Origin: JANLQX01 sp043775075 | Lineage (GTDB): Bacteria; Actinomycetota; Acidimicrobiia; Acidimicrobiales; JANYDT01 | DNA length: 15,231 nucleotides | Reading direction: 5' to 3' | Assembly: GCA_043775075.1 (NCBI GenBank) | Contig: JAYVSS010000096.1 | Coordinates: 1 to 15,231 of the forward strand | Shown here: positions 1-7,329 of the stretch, in pieces | Numbering within the stretch: the stretch's first letter is position 1 | How the letters are laid out: the number at the start of each line of letters is the position of its first letter | Position numbers and translations under genes: made by a program | Notes under the pieces: generated by a model | Database searches by the model: none | What the model saw: only the letters and a program-made list of their open reading frames with translations | What the model was told of the DNA's origin: nothing

Positions 1-129
1 CTGTCGATGTTCAATCTCGCGGTGCACGCCCGGACTCCGCTGGCCGAACTACGGACCATGATCTGCGCTTTTCCCACGTTCTACCGAGCCGCAACGGCAG
101 CGATCGATGCGTTGCCCCTAAATTCGTGA
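1..129 (+). CDS. NAD(P)/FAD-dependent disulfide oxidoreductase-type protein, C-terminal end (partial)
   Basis: The first frame is open from base 1 to a TGA at 127-129 and gives 42 residues, containing NLAVHARTPLAELRTMICAF followed by PTF. The run 'AVHA..PLAELR.MI.AFPTF' is the closing helix and strand pattern of the dimerisation domain of the pyridine nucleotide-disulfide oxidoreductase class (mercuric reductase, dihydrolipoamide dehydrogenase and relatives), where an '(A/Y)-(Y/F)-P-T-F' segment sits close to the C-terminus. The FAD- and NAD-binding domains and redox cysteines lie outside the window, so the substrate cannot be named. It is followed by a 129-bp gap before cbs, so it may be a separate unit. 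Family assignment rests on a short motif only. Confidence 0.62.
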   Translation: MSMFNLAVHARTPLAELRTMICAFPTFYRAATAAIDALPLNS

Positions 130-258
130 TCATCGAGCGACCCGAGACCTCAGCGCCGTGCGGTTGACCACCGTCAAGCGAACTACGGCAAACGCTTCGG
201 CGCTCATCACGGATCCTCGGCCCATGCGCGTAGCCGGAGACATGGATAACCTCCGCTA

Positions 259-1671
259 ATGGGATTCGGCAACGACGCATGCGACCCCAGGCTCCACGGC
301 ACCGAGATCGCCGATTCGCTGGTCGACCTCATTGGCAACACACCGATGGTGAAGCTCGGACGACTTGGCGCAGATCTGCCGTGTCCACTCGTGGCGAAGC
401 TCGAAACGACCAACCCGGGTGGGTCGTCCAAGGACCGGCCTGCTCTTGCGATGATCCTGGCAGCGGAGGCTTCCGGCGAGTTGAAGCCCGGCGGCACGAT
501 CGTCGAACCCACCTCCGGTAACACTGGCGTCGGCCTGGCGATCGTTGCGGCTCAGCGTGGCTACCGGTGCGTGTTCGTCACGACGAACAAAGTCGTTCCC
601 GAACGTGTCGACCTGCTCAGGGCCTACGGCGCCGAAGTGGTGGTCTGTGATGTCGCCGTGGCCCCGGAGGACCCGAACAGCTATTACTCCACGGCCGAAC
701 GGCTGGTGAAAGAACGGCCAGATTCCTACCGCCCGAATCAATACGCCAACCCCAACAACCCACTTGCGCACGAGAAGACGACCGGGCCCGAGATCTGGCG
801 ACAAACCGCCGGGCGGGTCACGTACTTCGTGGCCGGGGCCGGCACCTGCGGGACGATCACTGGCGTTGGCCGCTATCTCAAATCGATGAACCCGTCGGTG
901 AAGGTGATCGCTGCCGACCCCGACAACTCGGTGTTCTCCGGTGGGAGCGGGCGTCCGTACCTGATCGAGGGAGTCGGCGAGGACTTCTTCCCCGCCGCAT
1001 TCGACCGTGCCCTGTACGACGAAATCGTTGCCTGTTCCGACGCTGAGGCCTATCTCATGGCCCGACGGGCGGCGAACGAGGAGGCCCTTCTGCTCGGAAG
1101 TTCGGGTGGTCTGGCGGTCGCCGCGGCGTTGAAGCTCAAAAACCGTCTCACCCCCGACGACATGGTCGTCGTGCTTATTCCCGATTCGGGTCGGGGCTAT
1201 CTGAGTCGTGTCTACAACGACGAATGGATGGCCGGTTACGGCTTCATCCAGGACTGCGACGACTGCGTGCGGGCGGCCATCGAGCATCGCGGTCCGGAGG
1301 CCCTGGCACTTCTTTACGTGAACCCGACTCAGACGGTGCGCGAGGCTATAGACCTGATGCGAGCGAACGGTGTAAGCCAGCTACCGGTATGCAAGAACAC
1401 TCCGCCATTCGCCGTGGCGGAGGTCGCCGGATCGGTCGATGAACTCGTCCTCATGAACGCCGTCTTCAACGATCCATCGGTCATGGACATGCCAGTAAAA
1501 GACGTGATGGGACCACGACTCCCTACCGTCGGAATCGGTCAAAAGCTCAGCCGGGCCGTCGCCATTCTCGAAACTGCGCCGGCGCTCCTCGTCCTATCGG
1601 GTGGAAGACCGGTGAGCGTTCTCACCCGCACGGACATTCTCCGCTCGTTGGCGGTGCGGACCCATGGCTGA
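259..1671 (+). CDS. cbs: Cystathionine beta-synthase, PLP-dependent, with C-terminal CBS domain pair
   Basis: 470 residues. The enzyme condenses serine (or an activated serine) with homocysteine to make cystathionine, the first step of reverse transsulfuration, in the cytosol. The catalytic fold-II domain spans about 20-330. LIGNTP is at 24-29, the Schiff-base lysine is K58 in NPGGSSKDR, the substrate loop TSGNTG is at 85-90, the glycine-rich phosphate loop is at 193-202, and PDSGRGYLS near 308-316 closes the domain. Residues about 345-470 form two CBS modules, which bind adenosyl ligands in many homologues. Overall it reads like the mycobacterial Rv1077-type protein. The phosphate loop is GTCGT where most relatives have GTGGT, so C197 replaces a glycine. 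A CxxC (C333, C336) sits in the linker. The ATG overlaps the TAA of a five-codon frame at 242-259. The nearest GGAG, at 236-239, is far upstream. Its stop overlaps metB by 8 bases, implying coupled expression. Confidence 0.93.
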   Translation: MGFGNDACDPRLHGTEIADSLVDLIGNTPMVKLGRLGADLPCPLVAKLETTNPGGSSKDRPALAMILAAEASGELKPGGTIVEPTSGNTGVGLAIVAAQRGYRCVFVTTNKVVPERVDLLRAYGAEVVVCDVAVAPEDPNSYYSTAERLVKERPDSYRPNQYANPNNPLAHEKTTGPEIWRQTAGRVTYFVAGAGTCGTITGVGRYLKSMNPSVKVIAADPDNSVFSGGSGRPYLIEGVGEDFFPAAFDRALYDEIVACSDAEAYLMARRAANEEALLLGSSGGLAVAAALKLKNRLTPDDMVVVLIPDSGRGYLSRVYNDEWMAGYGFIQDCDDCVRAAIEHRGPEALALLYVNPTQTVREAIDLMRANGVSQLPVCKNTPPFAVAEVAGSVDELVLMNAVFNDPSVMDMPVKDVMGPRLPTVGIGQKLSRAVAILETAPALLVLSGGRPVSVLTRTDILRSLAVRTHG

Positions 1672-2824
1672 TCAAGAACAGTCCGAAGACCTCGGTTTCG
1701 AAACCCGAGCGATCCACGCCGGACAGGCTGCCGATCCGGTGAGTGGAGCGGTGGTGGTTCCCATCACCCTGTCAACGACGTTCCAACAGGATGGGGTCGG
1801 CGAACACCGGGGATTCGAATACTCCCGTTCGGGCAATCCCACCCGGTCGGCGCTCGAAACGTGCCTTGCTTCGCTCGAAGGGGCGCGACACGGTCTGGCA
1901 TTTGCATCGGGCCTCGCCGCCGAGGACAACATCTTGCGCTTGCTCAAGTCGGGGGAAGGGATACTTCTCGGCAACGATGCCTACGGCGGAACCTTCCGGC
2001 TCATCTCCAAACTCTACGGACCGCTCGGACATCCGTGGCGGGCAGCCAATCTCAACGACCTTGATACGCTGCGGTCGGACTGGCCCGACGGCACTCGCAT
2101 CGTCTGGCTGGAAACGCCGACCAACCCCCTCCTCACCTGCATCGACATCGAAGCAGTATCGGCGTTCGCCCACGAGCGGGGAGCCATCGTCGTGGTGGAC
2201 AACACCTTTGCCACCCCGTACCTCCAGCAACCCATTTCGCTGGGGGCCGACATCGTCGTGCACTCGGCCACGAAATATCTGGGTGGCCACTCTGATGTCG
2301 TCGGAGGGATCATCGCCGTTGACGACGATGAGTTAGCCGAGCGCATCCGATTCACTCAGAATTCTGCGGGAGCAGTGCCTGCACCATTTGACTGCTACCT
2401 CCTCCTGCGCGGTATCAAGACGCTGGCGGTCCGGATGGATCGCCACTGTTCGAACGCCCGAGCCATCGTTGAAATGTTGATCGGACATCCGGCGATCGAA
2501 CGTGTGTACTATCCGCAACTACCCGATCACCCGGGACATGCCGCGGCGGCAAATCAGATGCGGGACTTCGGCGGAATGGTCAGCTTCACGGTGCGCGGAG
2601 GCGAGGCGGCTGCACTTCGGGTGGCGGCGGCCACGGAGCTGTTCACCCTCGCCGAGTCCCTCGGGGCGGTCGAATCCCTCATCGAGCATCCCGGCCGCAT
2701 GACGCACGCCTCGGCCACCGGCAGTCCGTTAGAGGTTCCGGCATCCCTGCTTCGACTGTCGGTCGGAATCGAATCGGCCATTGACCTTGTGGCCGACCTG
2801 GCGCAGGCTCTGCAGTCCGCCTAA
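1664..2824 (+). CDS. metB: Cystathionine gamma-synthase / gamma-lyase family enzyme (Cys/Met metabolism PLP enzyme)
   Basis: 386 residues, the usual length for this fold-I PLP family. Visible signatures are YSRSGNPTR at 53-61 (Tyr and Arg that contact the PLP phosphate of the neighbouring subunit), the ring-binding Asp D179 in VVDNTFATP, the Schiff-base lysine K204 in HSATKYLGGHSD, and the substrate-pocket segment SLGAVESL with E337, followed by P343 and MTH at 346-348. The family includes cystathionine gamma-synthase (O-acyl-homoserine plus cysteine) and gamma-lyase (cystathionine to cysteine). Sequence reading alone does not separate them, and both activities occur in actinobacterial homologues. 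Its 8-bp overlap with cbs favours a role in reverse transsulfuration, converting homocysteine to cysteine; the MetB name follows the mycobacterial homologue. The ATG at 1664 lies inside the cbs end with no strong Shine-Dalgarno, so translational coupling is likely. Confidence 0.92.
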   Translation: MADQEQSEDLGFETRAIHAGQAADPVSGAVVVPITLSTTFQQDGVGEHRGFEYSRSGNPTRSALETCLASLEGARHGLAFASGLAAEDNILRLLKSGEGILLGNDAYGGTFRLISKLYGPLGHPWRAANLNDLDTLRSDWPDGTRIVWLETPTNPLLTCIDIEAVSAFAHERGAIVVVDNTFATPYLQQPISLGADIVVHSATKYLGGHSDVVGGIIAVDDDELAERIRFTQNSAGAVPAPFDCYLLLRGIKTLAVRMDRHCSNARAIVEMLIGHPAIERVYYPQLPDHPGHAAAANQMRDFGGMVSFTVRGGEAAALRVAAATELFTLAESLGAVESLIEHPGRMTHASATGSPLEVPASLLRLSVGIESAIDLVADLAQALQSA

Positions 2825-2846
2825 AGCACGAGGGGCAACCGTCGGC

Positions 2847-2863
2847 GTGCGCTTTCAGCGCAC
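2847..2863. terminator. Short hairpin between convergent genes, possible bidirectional terminator
   Basis: GTGCGC (2847-2852) and GCGCAC (2858-2863) form a perfect 6-bp stem with a 5-base loop. It lies 22 bp after the metB stop and contains the glycosidase stop codon (2855-2857, minus) in its loop region. There is no T-tract, so only position and symmetry support termination. Confidence 0.35.
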
Positions 2864-4429
2864 CAACTCGGTGAGTAGTTCCTTGATCGGCACCCGTGCG
2901 ATGTGGCTGGTGGTGTCGGCTAACCCGTAGGGCAGAATGAGTTCGCCGTTGTGGATGATGCTTCCGCACGAGTAAACGACGTTGGGGACGTATCCCTCGC
3001 GTTCGTCCCCGGTCGCCACCAAAAGAGGTTTGCTGAGCCGTCCGATGACGTGCGTGGGTTCGTCGAGGTCGAGGAGCATGGCACCCAGGCTGTACTCCCG
3101 GAACGGCCCCACGCCGTGAGTGATCACCAACCATCCGGCTTCGGTTTCAATCGGCGATCCACAGTTTCCGATCCGCGCCAGGTCCCAAGGGAACTCCGGA
3201 CCGTCGAGCTCGGCGGCGTTCTCCCACACCCGAAGGTTGTCCGAGCGCATAAGAAAGTTGTTCTCCGAATCGAATCTCGACAGTGCCACGTACAAACCGT
3301 TGATCTTGCGCGGGAACAACGCCGCGCCTTTGTTCTCGGCGTACTTTCCACTCAGCGTGTCGATCCGGAACGTGCAGAAGTCCGCGGTTTCGATGAGCTG
3401 AGGGAGCACCCGGAGTCCGTCGAATGCCGTGTACGTGGCGAAGTACGTGGTGTCGCCATTGTCTTCGGTGAACCGTACGAACCGCGCATCTTCCAAACCG
3501 TGACTCTCTATCGCCGACCACGGAAAAATGACCCGCTGGTGAAGTTTGGAATCGGGATCGAAACTGAGCTGGTAGTTCGAGGTGGCCAACCAATGCATGG
3601 TCTTTGTCGCCGGTTCCGACAAGCGGCATGGCGCCTGCTTGCCTTCGACGGCAGCAATCACGTCGTCGAGCTCATGCAATCTGAAGTCCTCGGGGAGTTG
3701 GTCCAACACGAGGTTCGCCAGCTCATCGCAGGCGTTCATCTCAGCCAACTTGGCGCAGAAGACCTCCTTGTGGAGGGTGGCGGGGCTGTGCTCACCAGTG
3801 AGGGAGTAACGGGAGGGAGCTTCCACGCTCAGCGTTCCAGTGGCGTCGATCAAGCCGGAGCGGAACACGATCGACGAGAGGTGACCTTCGCCGATCGCCC
3901 GGAGGCTGATGATCAGCCTGAGCTCGCCCGGATTGAGCCCGGACTGGTCCGGCGAAACGACAACGGACGGGTTGGTCAGGGCCGCTGCCTCGATCGAGAA
4001 CTCCTGGGTGAAGTAGGCCCCGATGAGCAGCTGACGGTTCTTCGAGATCTCCGCCAACCCGTTCTTGCCGCGGGCAACGTACTCAAAGTGGTTCTCGAGT
4101 ATCGACGTCAGATTCAGGTGCCGGTTGTCGAACTTGGCCACGGCGATCGACAGGATCTCCGTAACACTCTGCTCGGGCAGCGCCAGAATACGGGCGAGAA
4201 GTCCGTCGTCGGGTCGGATCTCCTGTTCAGGCACAAACGGTCGAACGACAACCCGCCGGGGTTCGGCACGAATGGTAAGCGCGCTGTCGGTGATCGCCAC
4301 CGATGTCACCTCAACCATGGGTGATGCGCCGGAGACAATTGCGTTGCTGGGAGCGGGATAGGAACGATCATTCTGCGGTGCACTGGTGTGGCCCACAGCT
4401 TGATTCGGCACGCAATCCTCCTGTCGCAT
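2855..4429 (-). CDS. GH130-like glycoside hydrolase/phosphorylase
   Basis: About 524 residues. The C-terminal two-thirds has the five-bladed propeller character of glycoside hydrolase family 130 (beta-mannoside phosphorylases and beta-1,2-mannosidases). Counting from the GTG at 4432, GLEDARFVRF at 312-321 resembles the family's G-x-EDPR motif carrying the catalytic aspartate (here D315), followed by TTYFATYTAFDG (328-339), the K-N-G-L-Y strand (377-381), SRFDSENNF (385-393) and GNCGSPIETEAGWLVITHGV (422-441). The N-terminal ~270 residues do not show a domain I can name; they resemble the extra module seen in longer GH130-like proteins. No signal peptide is visible, so the enzyme is probably cytosolic and acts on an imported or internal mannoside, which is inference. 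Starts compete: ATG 4429 has GGGAGAG six bases upstream, GTG 4432 is adjacent, and GTG 4411 has a better AGGAGG five bases upstream. The gene stands alone, convergent with metB. Confidence 0.8.
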   Translation of the reverse strand: MRQEDCVPNQAVGHTSAPQNDRSYPAPSNAIVSGASPMVEVTSVAITDSALTIRAEPRRVVVRPFVPEQEIRPDDGLLARILALPEQSVTEILSIAVAKFDNRHLNLTSILENHFEYVARGKNGLAEISKNRQLLIGAYFTQEFSIEAAALTNPSVVVSPDQSGLNPGELRLIISLRAIGEGHLSSIVFRSGLIDATGTLSVEAPSRYSLTGEHSPATLHKEVFCAKLAEMNACDELANLVLDQLPEDFRLHELDDVIAAVEGKQAPCRLSEPATKTMHWLATSNYQLSFDPDSKLHQRVIFPWSAIESHGLEDARFVRFTEDNGDTTYFATYTAFDGLRVLPQLIETADFCTFRIDTLSGKYAENKGAALFPRKINGLYVALSRFDSENNFLMRSDNLRVWENAAELDGPEFPWDLARIGNCGSPIETEAGWLVITHGVGPFREYSLGAMLLDLDEPTHVIGRLSKPLLVATGDEREGYVPNVVYSCGSIIHNGELILPYGLADTTSHIARVPIKELLTELVR

Positions 4430-4618
4430 CACTAGCTCTCCCGGTGCTGAGGACCTGAACGACGAGGCTGGAAAACGACGTAGTCGGGTCGACGGGCTTC
4501 AACAGATGTCGAACGCCGAATGTGAGTACCCGTCGCTGGACTTGGCAAACACAGATCCGCCACATTTTTGCCGCCACCGCCAGCGAACACCGAACCAGAT
4601 CGTCGCCAACCGCGTCTC

Positions 4619-5173
4619 ATGCGCGGCAAACTCCAGACTGGGCCCAAGAAAAAGCCCCGGACAGCGCCAACCCAACGTTTCATCGACCCGCTCACAGGGT
4701 ACCTAGGGGACATGGAGATCACCCGTAACGAAGATGCGTCCTTGACCTTGCCGGTCATCCCCGGACGCCATGACGGCGAAGGCGTGACCGCAGATGGCAT
4801 CGAGGTCGAGGAAGTGGCGACCACCCGCACGTTGCATCCCGGACAACCCGGATATGTCGAAGCACTATCCGAATGGGACCAGCAGCAGAACGGTGACCGG
4901 GAGCCTGCCACTTCGACCTCCACCGGTCGCGAGGACGCCATGTCGATTGTCCACGCCGTGGCCGTCGATCCCGAACACGACGTCCATCGCGCCGTGGAAA
5001 CACTGACCGACCCAGAACCGAGCGCCGAGGCGTTACGGCATGTACTCGTGGGCGGCGATCCATCGGTGAAGGGTTTCGCCGAAGAGGTCGCTCAGGCCGA
5101 AGGCGATGACCCGATTCCCACCCATAAGGTCACCAAGATCATCAGCGAGGTACTCGCCGAAATCGATTCCTGA
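4619..5173 (+). CDS. Hypothetical acidic protein
   Basis: I do not recognise a family. The frame is open from about 4526 to the TGA at 5171-5173, and its codons are strongly G/C-ending, as in neighbouring genes, which is the main argument that it is real. ATG 4619 gives 184 residues; TTG 4568 (201) and ATG 4712 (153) are alternatives, and none has a well-spaced Shine-Dalgarno (AGGGGA is only one base before 4712). The first 30 residues are basic (RGKLQTGPKKKPRTAPTQR) and the remainder is acidic and hydrophilic, rich in Glu, Asp, Thr and Pro, with no membrane segment. The last 50 residues (helix-like, ending KVTKIISEVLAEIDS) look folded. It is transcribed divergently from the GH130-like gene across about 190 bp. 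Confidence 0.6.
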   Translation: MRGKLQTGPKKKPRTAPTQRFIDPLTGYLGDMEITRNEDASLTLPVIPGRHDGEGVTADGIEVEEVATTRTLHPGQPGYVEALSEWDQQQNGDREPATSTSTGREDAMSIVHAVAVDPEHDVHRAVETLTDPEPSAEALRHVLVGGDPSVKGFAEEVAQAEGDDPIPTHKVTKIISEVLAEIDS

Positions 5174-5300
5174 GGTTCGCCTCCTCGGAACGCAACGCCC
5201 CGAAATGCTGGCATCGATACTCATCAGGATCCGCCCATCCGGCTCGGTCGAGCCGAAGTGAGCGAACAGGCCGCTCTTGCGCATTCTCTTCTCCGCTAAC

Positions 5301-5342
5301 ACGAACGATCTTTCATTTGCATACGAACGATCGTGCTATTCT
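5301..5342 (+). promoter_or_regulatory. Candidate operator (10-bp direct repeat) and extended -10 promoter of the FAD oxidoreductase gene
   Basis: ACGAACGATC occurs at 5301-5310 and again at 5323-5332, 22 bp apart, so both copies lie on nearly the same face of the helix. The second copy extends into the palindrome ACGATCGT (5327-5334). Immediately downstream is TGC-TATTCT, a plausible extended -10 (5334-5342), about 13 bp before the GAGGAGG ribosome site at 5355-5361. Repeats overlapping the promoter suggest a dimeric regulator, for example TetR-like. No regulator gene is adjacent, so the regulator's identity is unknown. Confidence 0.5.
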
Positions 5343-5367
5343 CACTGGTGAGTTGAGGAGGACGTAC

Positions 5368-6552
5368 TTGTACGACGTCGTGATCGTTGGCGGGCGGTGC
5401 GCTGGTGCATCGTTGGCGATGTTGTTGGCCCGGAACGGTCATCGCGTGGCCCTGGTGGACCGGGCATCGTTTCCCAGCGACACCATGTCAACCCATTTCC
5501 TGTGGCAGCGCGGCGCCGCCCGGCTCCAGGCATGGGGACTGCTCGACGGCCTGGAGTCCCGCGGTTGCGCCCCGATCCACCAAATCATGTTCGATGTGGG
5601 CCGGGTGCAGTTGCACGGCATCGGACCCCCCGTCGGCGATGTTCAGCGCGCATACTGTCCTCGGCGAACCGTCCTCGATGGCCTTCTCGTGGAGGCTGCG
5701 ACCACTGCAGGCGCGGAACTCATTGACCGGTTCACCGTGGACGACGTTGTGTGGTCCGACGGCCGGGTGACCGGAGTGGTTGGTCACCACGCTCACGACC
5801 AGCCGATCACCCTGCGGTCCAAGTTCGTTGTGGGTGCCGACGGACGACATTCCAAAATTGGCCGATTGGTCGGCGCACAGACTTATGAGCAACACGGCTC
5901 CAAGACCGGCGTGCGGTACTCGTACTGGACCGGACTGAAGCACCTCGGAGCCTCCTTCCACGCCCGCCACGGTCGCCTGGTCCTCGTGTGGCCCACCAAC
6001 GACCAGCTCACCTGCATCTACGTCGGCACCACGATCGACGAGTTCCGAGCCACGCAGCACAACGCCGAACCACACTTCCTCGATGCCCTCTCGCTCGTCC
6101 CCGGTCTACGCGACGCAGTCACCAACGGCGAACGGACGCACCGCTACGTCGGCACCGACGATCTGCCCAACGGATACCGCTGCTCGGCCGGCCCGGGCTG
6201 GGCGCTCGTCGGCGATGCCGGACACCAGAAGGACCCATCCACGGGCATGGGCATGTCCGACGCATTCATCGCCGCCGAGGCGCTCGCCGGCGCAATCCAC
6301 GCCGGACTGATCGGGGTCACCCCGATGGACACGGCCGTAGCGAGGTATCAGCAGAAGCGCGACAATGACACCTCAGACGGGCTGCAACTGGCGCTGAGCA
6401 CAGCCCGCATGGCACCACTATCCCCACGCCAAGAAGCGTTCTATTCACGAGCGGCCGAAGACCACGAATTGAGCGAACGCGTCTTCGGAGTCCTCGGCGG
6501 CACCCTGCGTGCCACAGACGTCTTCGCCTCGCCCAGCCATACCGGCTCATAA
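5368..6552 (+). CDS. FAD-dependent oxidoreductase/monooxygenase (FAD_binding_3 / geranylgeranyl reductase-like fold)
   Basis: 394 residues from a TTG start. TTG 5368 sits six bases after GAGGAGG (5355-5361) and puts the FAD motif at the extreme N-terminus (YDVVIVGGRCAGASLA), which is normal. A longer frame from 5317 would start inside the promoter. Group A flavoprotein signatures are the Rossmann loop with the GxRCAG variant typical of one large actinobacterial subfamily (8-13), acidic ribose-binding D31 after the second strand, the DG motif GADGRHSKIGRLVG (156-169), and the GD motif ALVGDAGHQKDPSTGMGMSDA (279-299) that contacts FAD ribose. These enzymes use NAD(P)H and O2 to hydroxylate or reduce aromatic or isoprenoid substrates; the substrate here cannot be read. 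It is a single-gene unit with the possible operator upstream, so it may be inducible. Confidence 0.85.
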   Translation: MYDVVIVGGRCAGASLAMLLARNGHRVALVDRASFPSDTMSTHFLWQRGAARLQAWGLLDGLESRGCAPIHQIMFDVGRVQLHGIGPPVGDVQRAYCPRRTVLDGLLVEAATTAGAELIDRFTVDDVVWSDGRVTGVVGHHAHDQPITLRSKFVVGADGRHSKIGRLVGAQTYEQHGSKTGVRYSYWTGLKHLGASFHARHGRLVLVWPTNDQLTCIYVGTTIDEFRATQHNAEPHFLDALSLVPGLRDAVTNGERTHRYVGTDDLPNGYRCSAGPGWALVGDAGHQKDPSTGMGMSDAFIAAEALAGAIHAGLIGVTPMDTAVARYQQKRDNDTSDGLQLALSTARMAPLSPRQEAFYSRAAEDHELSERVFGVLGGTLRATDVFASPSHTGS

Positions 6553-6580
6553 CCGACCTCGTGTTGCCCACACCCCCGCC

Positions 6581-6602
6581 AATGTATCACGCGTGATACA
6601 TT
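6581..6602. promoter_or_regulatory. Perfect 22-bp palindrome, probable autoregulatory operator of the toxin-antitoxin pair
   Basis: The sequence AATGTATCACGCG and its mirror form a perfect 22-bp inverted repeat with no spacer, ending five bases before the antitoxin ATG. The right arm holds TACATT (6597-6602), a TAnnnT -10-like hexamer placed so that transcription would begin at or next to the ATG at 6608. No Shine-Dalgarno is present, so the antitoxin message may be leaderless. Phd/YefM-family antitoxins typically repress their own promoter at such palindromes. Confidence 0.72.
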
Positions 6603-6607
6603 AGGCA

Positions 6608-6844
6608 ATGAGTGTCGTCACCATTCGCGATCTGCGCAACCACGGCGGTGAGGTGATCGACCGCGTGCTGACGGGCGAGTCGGTAGTGATCACCCGTTCG
6701 GGCGTTCCCGTCGCCGAACTCGTTCCGCTTCCGCCGGAGGGCCTCGACGCCGCGACCCTGCTGGCGCGGTGGCGGTCGCTGCCGCCGATGGACGTGTCGT
6801 CCTTCAAAGCCGATCTCGATCGAGTGCTGGACCCGACGCTGTGA
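6608..6844 (+). CDS. Type II antitoxin, Phd/YefM family
   Basis: 78 residues. The N-terminal half (SVVTIRDLRNHGGEVIDRVL, then GESVVITRSGVPVAELVPL) has the Phd/YefM DNA-binding dimer fold: a short strand, the helix 'RDLRNHGGEV' and the 'G-x-x-V-x-I-T-R-x-G-x-P-V-A-x-L-x-P' hairpin. The C-terminal 35 residues, including ARWRSLPPMD and the FKADLDRVLD end, would be the flexible part that wraps the toxin. It neutralises the PIN toxin encoded next and probably represses the operon through the palindrome directly upstream. The ATG lies five bases after that palindrome without a ribosome binding site. The TGA overlaps the toxin GTG by four bases (GTGA), the usual way such pairs couple translation. 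Confidence 0.9.
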   Translation: MSVVTIRDLRNHGGEVIDRVLTGESVVITRSGVPVAELVPLPPEGLDAATLLARWRSLPPMDVSSFKADLDRVLDPTL

Positions 6845-7329
6845 GCGGGTCAGACCATGCGGGCGATCCTGATGGTCGCGGCGTGCTCGACACCAACACG
6901 GTGATCCTGCTCGATCGACTGCGCGACCCTTCGGCTTTGCCCACGCGCCCGGTGATTACCTCCATAACCCTCGCCGAACTCTCGATGGGTCCACTGGTCA
7001 CCGACGACCCGCGGCAGCGAGCCATCCGCCAGGCGCACCTACAGCTAGCGGAAGCGTCGTTCCGGCCGCTGTCGTTCGACGCGTCGGCCGCCCGCCGCTT
7101 CGGGGGTGTCGCCGCCAGCCTTCGGGCGTCCGGACGCAAGCCCGCCGCCCGCGCCTACGACGCACTAATCGCCGCTGTAGCCCTCGCCCACAACCTGCCT
7201 CTGTACACCGTGAACCCGACCGACTTCCAGGGCATCGATGGGTTGACCGTTTACGCCGTGCCGCACCCCGACACCGACCCTCCGTCGACCTCGAAAGGGT
7301 TACCCTATGCCCGTCACGATGACAAGTAG
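6841..7329 (+). CDS. Type II toxin, PIN-domain ribonuclease (VapC-like)
   Basis: 162 residues from GTG 6841, which overlaps the antitoxin stop (GTGA). GTG 6883, giving 148 residues that begin VLDTN, is an alternative and is closer to a standard VapC start. The four acidic residues that bind Mg2+ in PIN nucleases are visible: D17 in LDTNTV, E46 in ITLAELSMG, D107 in RAYDALIAA and D128 in VNPTDF. VapC toxins cut tRNA or rRNA loops and stop translation when the antitoxin is degraded. The last 20 residues (HPDTDPPSTSKGLP onward) are a polar tail beyond the PIN fold. Pairing with a Phd-type rather than an AbrB-type antitoxin is common. The active site looks intact, so the module is probably functional. 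Confidence 0.9.
   Translation: MSGSDHAGDPDGRGVLDTNTVILLDRLRDPSALPTRPVITSITLAELSMGPLVTDDPRQRAIRQAHLQLAEASFRPLSFDASAARRFGGVAASLRASGRKPAARAYDALIAAVALAHNLPLYTVNPTDFQGIDGLTVYAVPHPDTDPPSTSKGLPYARHDDK

Noticed and set aside
161..180. Imperfect hairpin CGGTTGAC/GTCAAGCG after the partial oxidoreductase gene
   Set aside because: Only five contiguous pairs around a mismatch and no T-tract; too weak to call a terminator.
256..1287. Long open frame on the minus strand opposite cbs (343 codons)
   Set aside because: It mirrors the codon bias of the well-supported cbs gene and its translation has no recognisable motif or start signal.
2951..4324. Long open frame on the plus strand opposite the GH130-like gene (457 codons)
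   Set aside because: Its translation is Arg/Val/Glu-rich low-information sequence, while the minus strand shows clear GH130 motifs; it is an antisense shadow.
4432..4941. Minus-strand frame of 169 codons opposite the acidic hypothetical gene
   Set aside because: Ser/Arg/Pro/Gly-rich translation without motif; plus-strand frame has the better G/C-ending codon pattern.
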